Notes under the pieces: generated by a model
The model's input: the letters and a program-made list of their open reading frames with translations, nothing else
The model's database searches: none
Told to the model about the DNA's origin: nothing
Shown here: piece by piece, positions 11,311 through 22,267 of the stretch
Layout: each line of letters starts with the position of its first letter
Position numbering within the stretch: the stretch's first letter is position 1
Made by a program: the position numbers and the translations under genes
Source of the DNA: Erinaceus europaeus
Lineage: Eukaryota; Chordata; Mammalia; Eulipotyphla; Erinaceidae
Assembly: GCF_950295315.1 (NCBI RefSeq)
Contig: NC_080170.1
Coordinates: 95,391,597 to 95,455,596 of the forward strand
Direction of reading: 5' to 3'
Length of the DNA: 64,000 nt

Positions 11311-11478
11311 AACACCCTGGGTCCATCCTCCCAGAGGGATTAAGAATAGGAAAACTATCAGGGGAGGGCATGGGAGACAGAGTTCTGGTGGTGGGAACTG
11401 TGTGGAGTTGTACCCCTTATCCTATGGTTCTTATCAGTATTTCCTTTTTATAAACAAAAATTATTTTAAAAAAAGAAA
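11311..11478 (+). mobile_element. Element R, 3' end only
   Basis: It begins 'ccctgggtccatcctcccag' and continues through 'aactgtgtggagttgtaccc' to an A-rich tail, collinear with the last 170 bases of the 2,262-2,800 copy. Confidence 0.8.
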
Positions 11479-11746
11479 GGAAAAACCATCTTAATTAATA
11501 GTGAGGATGGCCTGAGTATTTCTTTACTGTTTTAAAATGATGTCCTGGCATTTCAGGAAACTGTAATTGCCTGCTAAGGAGTAACATGAACACATATGAA
11601 TGTCGAGTGGAACTGTACTCAAAAAGTGCTTTCCTGGGATCTGACTGAAAATGGAGACATCTCTATAATTTGACACAGTATGTGACTACTGCCCCTGAGG
11701 TATTACAAACCCATGGTATGAATTACAGTCATAGAGTCTTCAAACT

Positions 11747-11972
11747 GGGGGGCCAGATGGTGGCGCACATGGTTGAGCACACGTTACAATGCTCAGGGAC
11801 CCAGGTTTGAGTCCCTGGTCCCCACCTGCAGGGGGAAAGCTTTGCAAGTCGTAAAACAGGGTTGCAGGTGTCTCTCTGTCTCTATCCCTCTTTATCTTTC
11901 CCTTCCTCTCGATTTCTGACTGTCTCTATCCAATAAATAAATAAAGATGATTAAAAAACATAAAAAAAAAAA
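11747..11972 (+). mobile_element. SINE-B with target-site duplication
   Basis: A complete SINE-B ('ggccagatggtggcgcacat' to an A-rich tail with AATAAATAAATAAAG). The target 'tcttcaaactgggg' is present immediately before and after the element, so both boundaries are secure. Confidence 0.95.
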
Positions 11973-12227
11973 GAATCTTCAAACTGGGGGAACCTTCATT
12001 CAGTCTTTAGCCTTAGTCCTTACTAACTTCAGAGCAATGCTTCTCAAAGTATACCTTAAGGATTGCCTGCTTTCAATTTGGGCATATGAGAAAGTGAAGC
12101 AAGGAAATTGTAATGATTTTATAATTTAGGTTTGTTTTCATTTCATAGTGAGAGGAAGGGAACTGATTGAAAATAAAGATGAGATACTATTCAAACCAGT
12201 CTTCAAAGGTGCCCTCAGAGGTAAATT

Positions 12228-12248
12228 GCAAAAAAAAAAAAAAAAAAA
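12228..12248 (+). repeat. Poly(A) run
   Basis: About 19 adenines with no recognisable retroposon 5' to them. Confidence 0.8.
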
Positions 12249-12579
12249 GGACTTTAAATTTAAACTTCAAGTTCAAGAAAAATGTTTTCTTCCAAATTAA
12301 GTACCTACTTAAGGTTAAATCTTAAAATATAAGCATGCCATACTCTGGTAATATAAAATGTCAAAATTAATTGCCTAAATTTAGTAACTTACATTAAAAT
12401 ACCAAAATCTTATATATTTTTCAGCACTTTTGTTAAGACACTAATAATTTCAGGGGTCTCCTTTTGTATAGCAAAATTACTATTTTCAAGATTTTTGTTT
12501 GTTTGTAATGAGGCCAGGAGAAAAACTCAAGGTCTCACATATGTGATAACCATTAAGCAGCCTTCCTGACCCAAATTGC

Positions 12580-12930
12580 CTAAAAAGCTTTATTTATTAA
12601 AGAGAAAGAGAGAGAATAGCACATGACTCTGGCATATACAGCGCTAGAGGTTGAACTCAGGACCTTATACTTACAAGTTGGTTCGAGCTAGCTTCTGCAC
12701 TAGCTTCCAAGTTGTGTGGCCCAAGTTTGATGACTCTGTATCCTGAGAGAATAGAGTGAGGAAGAGATAGAAAGGAGAGACAGAGAGAGAGAGAAAAAAG
12801 GAGACACTAAAGCACAGCTCTATCATTTATGGACTCCCCACCTCCTCATGCTGTGGTGCCAGAGATCACAGCCAGAGCTTCACCACAGTAAGGACCACAC
12901 TCTACCTGCTGAGCTATCTCGAGACCCTCA
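12580..12930 (-). mobile_element. Two degenerate antisense tRNA-like SINEs
   Basis: 12,580-12,690 resembles SINE-D ('catgactctggcatatacag', 'gaggttgaactcagg'). 12,735-12,930 has a GA-rich body, 'gtggtgccagagatcac' and a head ending 'ctgctgagctatctcgag'. Divergence is high and boundaries are approximate. Confidence 0.5.
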
Positions 12931-13179
12931 AAAGTTTTTGAAGCAAGGTTGAACTTTGAAGTCTTATCACTTCAACCAAAGATGCATATTGCGGTAAGAT
13001 CCAGTTAAAAATACGGCCTTTGCTTTACCCATGCATTTTATGAAATATAAGAAAGCAAATTTAAGTATAGTAACTGGTGATTAATAATTAGAAATTATGT
13101 CTGTAACTTCAATATGACAAATATTTTAGCTGCTGAGTTTGATTTTCATGAGTTGTACCACACTATTTTAATGTTCCTT

Positions 13180-13964
13180 TTCTTCTACAGAGAAAAAAAA
13201 GAAAATATGTTATATACTTAAAACACAAGTAAATCTGAACATGAATATATATGGGCTCTGGGTCAGATCCATGGGGTAAATAGTTATATTTATATATTTT
13301 CAAGTTTGGGAGCAACTCTTTCCTAATCCTGCTTTTTAGTCCTCTTCTCAACTCTGACACCATCTTCCCAGACAATCTTTTTAGTCCACCTGCATTTTAG
13401 CTGTCAAGCTCAAGCAAAAAATTACTAAAGCCATGGGCCACCAGAAACATACTTAAAACAGACTTCTTGCTTCTTTCTACCTAAGAGCCCTATTCCCATC
13501 TGTTCTACTCCTACTTTTTGGTTCCTGTTTATTAAACATTTCGTTCTGCTTTATATCTGTTTAACGCCTTTCAGCCACCAAGTTGCACATGCTTATATGA
13601 TTCCATCCTGAACTCACTGAGCAGATGATCTCACTACTGTGTTCCAAAACCTCACTTCTCCAGAGCCCTACCCCACTAGGGAAAAAAGAAACAAGTTGGG
13701 GGTATGGATGGACCTACTAACACCCATGTCCAGCAGAGAAGCAATTACAGAAGTCAGAACTCTCACCTTCTGTACCCTATAAAGAATTTTAATCCATACT
13801 CCCAGAGGGGGAGAAATGTTAGGGGAAGATGACCAGAGGGCTCTGAACTCCAATTCCATCAGAACACAGAGAAGAGATAAAAAGGAAGAATATTCAAAAG
13901 TAGTAATAAGTGTAGGTGTGACAGAAAGAAGGCTGGGCCATAGGAAAAAAAAAATGGTTGTATA

Positions 13965-14032
<68 letters not shown>

Positions 14033-14212
14033 TATACATATATATAATTATAGAAATAATAGACAACTCATATCTGTAACTTTAGGAGAACTACTGCAGT
14101 TTCCAGTGGAGAGAATGGAGACAAAGTAGTTGAAACAGTGTGGAATTATACGCCCATTATCTTATAATTTTGTAAATCAGTATTAAATCACTAATAAAAA
14201 TAATAAAAAAAA
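13180..14212 (+). mobile_element. Element R, long diverged copy
   Basis: Collinear with the 47,600-48,260 copy from 'tatatatgggctctgggtca' through 'tattaaacatttcg' and 'gccctaccccactaggg', and with the younger copies from there to the tail. It ends 'ttgtaaatcagtattaaatc' plus an A-rich tail at 14,190-14,214. A TG/TA microsatellite expanded inside it at 13,968-14,045. Confidence 0.75.
13968..14046 (+). repeat. (TG)n(TA)n(CA)n compound microsatellite
   Basis: About 6 TG units, then more than 20 TA units, then CACACACATA. It lies within the element R copy. Confidence 0.97.
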
Positions 14213-14236
14213 AAACCTGCAAGGTATAAAAAAGCA

Positions 14237-14510
14237 GACCTGGGAGTCAGGCAGTAGCACAGCAGTTTAAGCGCAGGTGGTCCAAAGCACAAGGACCAGA
14301 GTAAGGATACTGGTTCGAGCCTCCGGCTTCCCACCTGCAGGGGAGTCACTTCACAAGTGGTGAAGCAGGTCTATAGGTGTCTCTCTTTCTCTCCCCCTCT
14401 CTGTCTTCCCCTCCTCTCTCCATTTCTCTCTGTCCTATCCAACGACGACAACAATAACAACAACAATAAAAATCAACAAAGACAACAAAAGGGAATATTT
14501 TTTTTTTTAA
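14237..14510 (+). mobile_element. SINE-A
   Basis: Complete from 'tgggagtcaggcagtagcac' to 'gacaacaaaagggaatattt'. It faces the next, antisense SINE-A tail to tail. Confidence 0.94.
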
Positions 14511-14573
14511 AAAGCAGGACTATATAGTCAAATGGTATACAACATTAAAACTGTGCAGTAGGGAAATATATCT

Positions 14574-14924
14574 TTTTTTTTTTTTTTCTCCAGGGTTATT
14601 GCTGGGCTCGGTGCCTGCACCATGAATCCACCGCTCCTGGAGGCCATTTTTTCCCCCCTTTTGTTGCCCTTGTTGTAGCTTCGTTGTGGTCATTATTATT
14701 GCCCTTGTTGATGCAATTCGCTGTTGGATAGGACAGAGAGAAATGGAGAGAGGAGGGGAAGACAGAGAAGGGGAGAGAAAGATAGACACCCGCAGACAAG
14801 CTTCACCGCCTGTGAAGCGACTCCCCTGCAGGTGGGGAGCCGGGAGCTCGAACCGGGATCCCTACGCCGGTCCCTGAGCTTTGCGCCACATGCGCTTAAC
14901 CCACTGCGCCACCGCCCGACCCCC
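14574..14924 (-). mobile_element. SINE-A, long form, antisense, with 13-bp target duplication
   Basis: Full length and close to consensus: T tract, 'ctccagggttattgctgggc', body, 'gggagctcgaaccgggatcc', and a head ending 'accgcccgaccccc'. The 13-base target 'gggaaatatatct' lies at 14,561-14,573 and again at 14,925-14,937, so the insertion is recent and intact. Confidence 0.97.
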
Positions 14925-14979
14925 GGGAAATATATCTATTAAGAGCAAAGGTACTCATTTTAAATTTTGTGTGTGTATA

Positions 14980-15182
14980 GAGTCAAGGTCTTTTGCATGC
15001 CTGACTACACTATTCCTGGGTCATTTGTGTCACTCAGAAAGAGTCAGAGAGGAAGAGACACCACAGAACCAGAGAATCACCAGGTTCTAAGGCATTCCCA
15101 TGGGATGCCGGGGCTCCAGCCTATGCTGCATACACCATGGTAAGGTAAAAGCCCTACCCAGTGGGCTATCTCTGCAAGACAT
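14980..15182 (-). mobile_element. Degenerate antisense tRNA-like SINE
   Basis: A GA-rich body ('gagtcagagaggaagagac') is followed by 'gggatgccggggctcc' and a head-like 'cccagtgggctatctctgca'. The family is not assigned. Confidence 0.5.
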
Positions 15183-15195
15183 CATTAACTCTTTT

Positions 15196-15484
15196 TCTTT
15201 TTGCCTCCAGGGCTATTGCTGAGGCTGGGTGCCTGCACCAGGAATCTACCGCTCCCGGAGGCCATTTTTTCCATATTTTTTTATTGGACAGGACAGCAAA
15301 AGATTAAAAGAGGAGGGGAAAACAGAAAGGAAGAGAGAAAGATAAGACACCTTCAGACCTGCTTGACCTTTTGTGAAGCTTCCCCCACTAAAGGTGGGGA
15401 GCCAAGGACTGGAACCCAGATGCTTGCACTGCCCTTGTGCTTAGTCCTATGTGCACTTAACCAGGTACACCACTGCCCAGCCCC
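15196..15484 (-). mobile_element. SINE-A, long form, antisense
   Basis: 'gcctccagggctattgctga' through 'ccaggtacaccactgcccag'. Flanked by the target 'cattaactcttttt' on both sides. The right-hand target copy was later used again by the next SINE. Confidence 0.92.
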
Positions 15485-15506
15485 TATAACATTAACTCTT
15501 TTTTTT

Positions 15507-15779
15507 AATTATTTATTTATTTTCCCTTTTGCTGCCCTTTTTATTGTTGTTATAGTTATCATTGTTGTTTATTGATGTCGTTGTTCAATAGGGCAGAGAG
15601 AGATGAACAAAGGAGGGGAAGACAGAGAGGGGGAGAGAAAGATAGACACCTACAGACCTGCTTCACTGCCTGTGAAGCGACTCCTCTGTAGGTGGGGAGC
15701 CGGGGGCTCGAACTGGGATCCTTATGCTTTGCGCTACGTGCTAGGTGCACTTAACCCACTGTGCTACCGCCGGACTCCC
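15507..15779 (-). mobile_element. SINE-A, antisense
   Basis: Reads 'ttatttattttcccttttgc' to 'gtgctaccgccggactccc'. The flanks repeat 'aactcttt', the same target sequence used by its left neighbour. Confidence 0.94.
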
Positions 15780-16013
15780 AACTCTTTAAGTCTAGAACAA
15801 GGTAAAATTTGGAAACAGAGAGATCAAAAGGAAATTATTTTAAATTGTCTCATTATTGCCTTAAAAATGACTGATATTTTTTTTTTGTAAATATGTCTGT
15901 CTCTCTACTGGAATTTTTTTTTTCTTGAAACCACCAAAGACTCAGCACTAGGAAATTACATAAATGAACCCCTTTTTTAATGAATGACATTAGATATGAA
16001 ATACAGATTAAAG

Positions 16014-16205
16014 CAAGGGGCTGTTCGTGTCTTCTCTGGTTGAGCGTACACAGTACCTGTACAGAGTACAGGTCCTCAACTAAAATGGGTAAGCTTCACT
16101 AGTGGTAAAATAATGCTACTGGTGTCTCTTTTCCTCTTCCCTATCTCCCTTCCTTCTCTCAGTTTCTGTCTCCATCCAGTAAAATAAAGATAAATTTTTT
16201 AAAAA
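16014..16205 (+). mobile_element. SINE-B-like, diverged
   Basis: 'ctctggttgagcgtacacag', 'gcttcactagtggtaaaata' and the ending 'gtctccatccagtaaaataa' match SINE-B in order. Confidence 0.75.
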
Positions 16206-16267
16206 TTAAAACACTTTCAGAATTTATTAGAGACATGCAGAATTAAAAAAAAAGCAGTTCAGTATCT

Positions 16268-16712
16268 TCTTTTAAATTTTATTTTAATCAGAGCACTGTT
16301 CAGCTCTATCTTTTGGTAGTACTGAGAACTGAACTTTGAACATGAGAGCCTCAGATAAAAAAGTCTTTTTTTTTAACATTTATTCCCTTTTATTGCCCTT
16401 GTTGTTTTATTATTGTAGTTATTATTGATGTCGTTGCTTTTGGATAGGACAGAGAGAAACGAAGAGAGGAGGGGAAGATAGAGAGGGGGAGAGAAAGACA
16501 GACACCTGCAGACCTGCTTCACCGCCTGTGAAGCGACTCCCCTGCAGGTGGAGAGCTGGGGGCTCGAACCGGAATCCTATGGAGCTGGGAGCTCGAACCG
16601 GGATCCTGACTGCCAGTCCTTGTGTTTAGCGTCACCTGCGCTTAACCTGCTGCACTACTGCCAACCCTCAAAAAAGTCTTTTTGCATAACTACTATGCTA
16701 GCTCACCAGTCC
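16268..16712 (-). mobile_element. SINE-C, antisense, interrupted by a SINE-A
   Basis: The left part (16,268-16,365: 'cagagcactgttcagctc', 'gaactgaactttgaacatga') and right part (16,672-16,712: 'tttttgcataactactatgc') make one SINE-C when the insertion between them is removed. Confidence 0.85.
16374..16668 (-). mobile_element. SINE-A inside SINE-C, with duplicated B-box segment
   Basis: A full antisense SINE-A flanked by the repeated target 'aaaaaagtcttttt'. A 29-base segment containing the B box is tandemly duplicated (about 16,552-16,609), giving two 'gctcgaaccgg' motifs 29 bases apart. Confidence 0.93.
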
Positions 16713-16742
16713 AATAAAATGGGAAGTTTGGAAAACTCAGCC

Positions 16743-16935
16743 TAGGAAATGGTACAGTGGATAAAGGACTGGACTATCAAGCTTGAGACTTAGACCCTGT
16801 CATGCCATGTGGCAGAATGATAATCTGGCTCTCTCTCCCTCTGCCTCTTTTTTTTTTCCTCTCTCTCTCTCCCTCCATCCATCCATTCCTCACATTACAA
16901 ATAGACTAATCTTAAAAAAAAAAAAAAAAAACAAC
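16743..16935 (+). mobile_element. SINE-D
   Basis: Head 'gaaatggtacagtggataaa', B-box-like 'gagacttagaccctg', CT-rich body with a CATC run, and 'ctaatctt' before a long poly(A). Confidence 0.8.
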
Positions 16936-17527
16936 TCTTAAAGTCTTAATAACTAAACCTCAAATCTATAAATATATTTTAGATCCAAATTTTTTGGTAA
17001 TTCATTGTTAGGTTGACTTTTTAGATCACTACAAGTTCTATACTATAAAAACACTGACTTCAAAGACCAAGACTATTCCTGAAAATACTGTTCTCATAAA
17101 GTAGTTATCTGATGGTTCAAAGAAATCCAACAGCTCATCAGATCATATTTATCCTGAAAGTTGCTGATTCCCATTTTAAATTTTGAATTGGTCAATAAAT
17201 ATTAACATGGGAGAAAAAAAAACATTAAATGGGTGCTTCAGTGAGCAAACTAATATGCTTCACATGTGTAAGTGTAGTGTTCTTTGTCATCAGGAATGTG
17301 TTTTGAATGCTCTTGCCGTATACTTAAAAAACTAAAATTTTTTTTTATAAATAAGCTTTAATGAAAATCAAAGACATATACAGTGTACTCTAAGTTCACC
17401 TTACAGACCCACCTTCTTTTAACCAATCATTTTGGTCTCTATGCATGTAATATATCATGAGATTTCCAACTAAATGAATCTACTATCAGATATAACTTGG
17501 TATGTGTATTTAAAAAAAAATTAAGAT

Positions 17528-17722
17528 TGCCTACCCAGTAGAGAACACACTTTGCTATGTTCTAGGACCCAGAAATGGGTATCAAAGTCACCACCACCAC
17601 CACCACCACCACCACATGGGAGTACCACCTATCCAGCACCAGGGGTAATTCTATGACTGTTGAAGTGATACTGCTCTATCTGTCCTTCTCTTTCTATCTC
17701 TATCTCAGAAATGAAAAATAAA
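17528..17722 (+). mobile_element. Degenerate SINE with (CAC)n expansion
   Basis: 'gcctacccagtagagaacac' through 'tctctatctcagaaatgaaa' has the SINE layout. A (CAC)9-10 trinucleotide run at 17,590-17,615 sits in the middle. Confidence 0.55.
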
Positions 17723-17724
17723 TA

Positions 17725-18820
17725 ATTGGACTCAGAATTTGTATATTATCTAAAATCCGTAGCAGTATCAAGATATATTTGCTACGTGGAAACTACCAGA
17801 AATGCTTGATCTTCAAACTCAATCCTATTAATGCAAACAAGGTCTTTTTTCTTCTCTTTAAAAATGAGTACATATCTATGTTCATTCATAATACACAATC
17901 TCCAACTTCACCATGGCATTATGAAGCAACACAGCTTACTTACGCATGTTAATATAACAAGTTTTCTTAATATACATCAACTTTCAAGTACGTGAAAGGT
18001 TATTTACACTAGTGGGACAAATTTGCAAAGTGGTTTTCTGCATTTTGGCCACACCATGTTTTCCAGTGCTCTGTAAACCCTTAGTTTTCATCTAGATTGC
18101 TTCTTCTCACAAACTTTTTAGACTCTTGTGACACACATTATTTCACTGATTTTTTTTCCATTTAGACGGTATATTATTTGAAAAAATGGATAACAAAGTC
18201 ACTGTTTACTGCATAGACAAACGACATATTAGTAAGTCCCTAACTCTCTAAATACATGAATTTTTGAAGAACTTATGAAAAATGTGAATAATTATTTGCT
18301 TGAATCGAGCTGACACTAAATACTAGATTTTTTTACACTTTCCAATTCACTCTTCCTCACCACAAAAGTTAACTGCCACAAATAAGCTACCTCCCAAAAA
18401 GAGCCTAGGAAAGAGTAAGTAAATATAGATCACTATAAGATCTCTAACCTAATGCTCCCTTGGGTTTTTAATAATCCCTTCCACTCATAGACTACAATCT
18501 TTCTAAAATAGTATCTAGCACTAAATTCCTTAGGCCTTGTACTCTGCAGTTTCCTTATCAATTAAAATGCCTACTGGAAAATAAGTTTTCAAATAACACA
18601 GATTAAACTGTGACATGAACACTTAAACTGTCTTAAAGTAACTGCAGCTGAATTCTAAGTACTAAGAAACATTAAAATGACTTCTGCTATAGAAAACTCC
18701 CATAAAAGACATGCTTTCTGGAATGTCACAATCCCAGTAAAGCATCTTCTTACATGATAAAGGTCCTAATGCCATTACTAATAGGCAACCAGTTTCCCGG
18801 TATGAAGAGTTTGCATACTT
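17725..18820. other. Repeat-free sequence, probable intron of the minus-strand gene
   Basis: I recognise no SINE, LINE or microsatellite. Downstream (on the minus strand) of the candidate exon at 18,823 it would be intron. No second splice pair was found with confidence. Confidence 0.45.
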
Positions 18821-18822
18821 AC

Positions 18823-18894
18823 CCAGGAAGGCAAATGGAAAGTACACAGGGAGGAAGATGAACTGCGGCAAAGCCTTTGTCATATGATAGTGAC
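18823..18894 (-). other. Candidate internal exon, 72 nt, unidentified gene
   Basis: Read on the minus strand, a pyrimidine-rich acceptor (...tttgatactttatag) precedes the exon and a consensus donor (CCTGG|gtaagt) follows it. An ATG at 18,883 opens a hydrophobic reading frame (MTKALPQ...PFAFL) that runs to the donor in phase 1. If the exon is joined to the CpG-island exon ending at 21,011, an in-frame TAA lies a few codons upstream, so this ATG could be the start. Its context (C at -3, A at +4) is weak. A second frame (SLSYDKGFAAV...) is also open, and the exon may equally be 5'UTR. I do not recognise the peptide. Splice-site quality and position inside the repeat-free zone are the main evidence. 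Confidence 0.5.
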
Positions 18895-19300
18895 CTATAA
18901 AGTATCAAATAAAGGTACATCATCAGTATGGTAGAGCTTTACAATGGAGTCCCAACTCCTGCAACATCTAGGAAGGACCCAGAAACCCACAAGTCCAGCT
19001 CCTCACCAATCCCTCCCCTTGCTCCAACCCCCACCCCTCGGGCCCCCACCACTTGAGAGTATGGTGTAAGAAAGGCAAAGAAGCTCCTCATATTCAAAGG
19101 GCAGAGGCTGGGAGTGGGGGCTGGGGGCAGCCCAGCTGGCATACCCTTGCTCCCTTATTCCCCGTATGTACAAAGCAGAAAGTTGATCCATTCCGCAAAC
19201 CCAAAACCCACAACGCGATCATTCATCAACTTGCACAAGTGATCGCCATCCCCAAGACAAACACACTAGTAACCAAATCATAGCAATCGATAATAGGCTG
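18895..19300. other. Repeat-free flank of the CpG island
   Basis: Moderate GC, with sporadic CpGs rising to the right. On the minus strand this would be the end of the intron before the candidate exon. No repeat is recognised. Confidence 0.5.
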
Positions 19301-19839
19301 CCCGAGCCTCCTCTGTGGCCAAGAGCAGGCGACGACAACCGGTCCAGGTAGCGCAGCCCTCAAGCCCTGCAGACCTGGGCGGCCACAGCCATCGCCCAAA
19401 CGCCCAGCCCCGTCACAATCCCGAGATTGGAGATCCGAGGCGAGGGGGGAAACGCAATCGCCAGAGCCCCAGGCGGCTAGTGCAGGGCCACCGGGTCCTA
19501 GAGGTCTGAGTGGGAGGGGGGAGAGATAGGAAACGGAGGGGGAGGAAGGGAGTGAGGGATCCCACCCCGGCTTTGTTGCTGGTCACCATCAAGTTTGCAT
19601 CTTAGTACAAAATGTCGATCTTAAAGGCTGACAAGACAGAGGCAGAAGGAGAAAGAGAAAGGGAATAGAGTCCATCTTGCTTTGGGGAAGAGGGGGTAAG
19701 AAAAAAAAATGAAGTGTAAATCCCATACTCCCGGCGTAAAAGTCTGCTCAACACCTTTCCATAACGGAGGAGCAACGAGTGGGGTGTCCCCGTCCCCTTG
19801 CCCGCTCGAACTGGCGGCGGTCTGAACAGAAAACGCCTC

Positions 19840-19912
19840 CCTCTCCTCCTCTTCCTCCTCCTTCCCTCCTTCCCCTCCTCCCTCTCCTCCTCCTCCACCT
19901 CCTCCCTCGGGC
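19840..19912 (+). repeat. CTC-rich pyrimidine tract
   Basis: A (CTC/CCTC)n low-complexity run within the CpG island; purine on the minus strand. Confidence 0.9.
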
Positions 19913-21139
19913 CCCAGCGGAGATCCCGCCGCCACCGCCGCTGCCTTTGCAGCCCCCCGGGGAGGCACCGCCGCGCGGCCCGGAGCTGCCATTCCCGGCT
20001 TGGACCGCGCGGCGCGCGTGGGGCCAGGCGCGAGGTGGCCGCGCAGGGTCGTCCGCGCTGGGGAGCCCCCGGCGCCCCCTCGCCGCCGAGTGGCTACAAA
20101 AGTAGCGCGAGCAGAGGTGGTGGCGGCGCGCAGAGGAGAGGACGCGCGTGGGGGGCTCCACGTCGCGAGTGGGCAACCCCAGGGGATGGCGGAGAACGCC
20201 CCTCCCTCCCCGCGTGGGGAAAGTACCCTAGTCTCCGACAACCCGGCGTCCGCGACCAGGAGACGAAAACTGGACGTGTCATTAGCAGGACAGGCAATGG
20301 TTTCAAAGCCCCAGGCCAATGACCATTAGCAGAGGCAGAGCTCGCTCTGTCCCCATCCCCCACAACCTCCACCCACCTTCCCCTTCTTACCCCCCTCCCA
20401 CACCTCCACCCCTCCTCTCGAAACTTTTCAGCAAGATCCACCTGGACTAATTTGTCCTCAGACTGTTAAAATATCGACTAGACCCTACACACCGGGAGGG
20501 AGGGGGAATGCACGCTTTATTTTCCTTTCTGTAGAAAGGAAAGCAAAAAATAGCTTCTCTCTCTCCGTCTCTCCCTCACCCCCCCCCTCTGTCGTACATG
20601 TTGTGTCTTAGCTTTTTGCATCGTTTCGTTTTACCTTCCTCATTTAGCAGAAATGATCGCGGATATTTCACACACAAACGTGTTCCAGATTCTTGGATTC
20701 TGGGTCCTTGTAAATTACAGGACTCGGGTTTGGTCTCAGTTACGTTAAGTTTCAACACAATACTCCCCAAAATTTAAAAAAAAAAAATCATACATTTTGG
20801 AGGGTGAGCGAGCGAGACGAGGTGGAGGAGGAAAAGAAACCTCGAGTCTGATTTCTGTAATTTACTAGCGACCCGGATCACAGCAAATAACAGTGTAACA
20901 CGAGTGTGGCTTCAGAAGGCTGGGGAGCTCTTTCTAGAGGCATCGACCCCCGCCCCGATAAAGGATCTGCAAGTTTTCTGTCATCGCGACCATGCAATGC
21001 CATAACTTACCTTCAGAAATAAGACTTTAAACAGCCAAGGCCTTCCTCCTCCTCTCCACTACCACCCCCAGCCTCGCTCTCTCCACCTTAAACTTATTGA
21101 CACAACATAATCCCACATTCAAGCAAAATCCTGACACAG

Positions 21140-21310
21140 CCTCCCTCCCCCTCTCCCCCCCTCCTCTCTTCCCTCGCGTCCCCTCGTTCTCTCTCGTTCC
21201 TTCTCTCTCCCTCTCTCTTCCCTCCCTCCCTCCCTCCCTCCCCCCCACGTTCCCCTCCCTCTTCTCTCTCCCCTTCTCTCTCGCCCTCTTCCCCCTCTCC
21301 CCTAGTCTTC
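21140..21310 (+). repeat. Long polypyrimidine tract (C/T, about 170 bases)
   Basis: Almost uninterrupted C and T on the plus strand, including a (CCCT)n block at 21,222-21,243. On the minus strand it is a GA-rich leader segment of the candidate exon. Confidence 0.93.
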
Positions 21311-21985
21311 CTCGGAGCTACTCCGGCACTAAAACAGCACTTTCTCTACTCGCCGCGCATTTGGTTAGGGGTGGGGGCGAGAGGGCACGGATCAGCGGGG
21401 CCGGAACACCCAAATCCCAACTCTCCAGATGAACGAGCAACTGGGCTGCTGTTCCCGGTCACCGACGCACACGAAACGTTCATTAAATCCACTTGAGGGC
21501 TGGCTCCCCCATACCTTCCTCCCCAGCCCCTGCTCCCCAGGCCCCACCTCCCCGGCTGCCGAGCCCAGGCTGGGATCCACGTACTTTCGCCGCGATGAAG
21601 TTTGGGGCTCCCCGGGCGGCCACAAGCCGCCGCCGGCGTGAGGGCTCTGTTGTTGTTTTTCCCCGGGCTGCTCCTGCCCGCGCCCCGGCTCCCGTGCCCC
21701 TCTCGGGCGGCGCTGCCTGTGTGCCGAGAGGTGCTGGCTGCAAACGCAGCCTGGCACCGGCTGGCCTACTACTCCCCAGCCCGGCCCCCAGCCTCCCGCC
21801 CGCGGGGCACTGCCTCCGCGCCCCCCGCCCCCGCCCCCCGCCGGCGCGGCCGCCGCGACCCTCGCCCCCGACCTCTCCGGACCCAAAGTTTTGGCAGAGG
21901 GGGAAAGTGGCCGGGGAGCGGGCCGGCTGGCCGGCGGGTCCCGACGCGCGGGGTTCCCTCCGTCTTCCTCAAGTCCACCCTACCG

Positions 21986-22005
21986 GCTGCCGCCGCCGCC
22001 GCCGC
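21986..22005 (+). repeat. (CCG)n triplet run
   Basis: About six CCG/GCC units in the CpG island; CGG repeats on the minus, presumed transcribed, strand. Confidence 0.9.
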
Positions 22006-22267
22006 TGCTCCTGCCGCGGAGTCCTTGGGGCTGCAGCCCGGCGGCTCGCAAGTGAGTAGGAAAACAGAAAGTGCAGGGAGAGCGCCCGGGAAGGGCTGCG
22101 GATGGGGGCGCCTACCTCGCGGGCTCGCCAGGCGCGAGGGCGTGTGTGTGGCTCGCCCTCAGTGGCCAGTGAGGGTTTCTCTATGGGAAAGTGGAGAGGA
22201 GCTCGCGGAGCCGCTCTGCCTCCGCTTCACTGTACACTGCTCCACATACAGTACATGCAACCCGGAG

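Noticed and set aside
15201..15575. 124-codon frame between two SINEs
   Set aside because: It spans two antisense SINE-A copies; the repeated peptide text (TERN, GERRGRQR, HLQTCFTACEATPLQVGS) recurs at every antisense SINE-A in the window.
19621..20319. 232-codon minus-strand frame in the CpG island
   Set aside because: Stops are rare in such GC-rich sequence. The product is Gly/Ala/Glu-rich, then hydrophobic from the CTC tract, with no recognisable domain, and overlapping frames on both strands are equally open.
20000..20330. CCAAT motif at about 20,311 as a second promoter
   Set aside because: There is no TATA or initiator at a useful distance on either strand. A single pentamer is not evidence.
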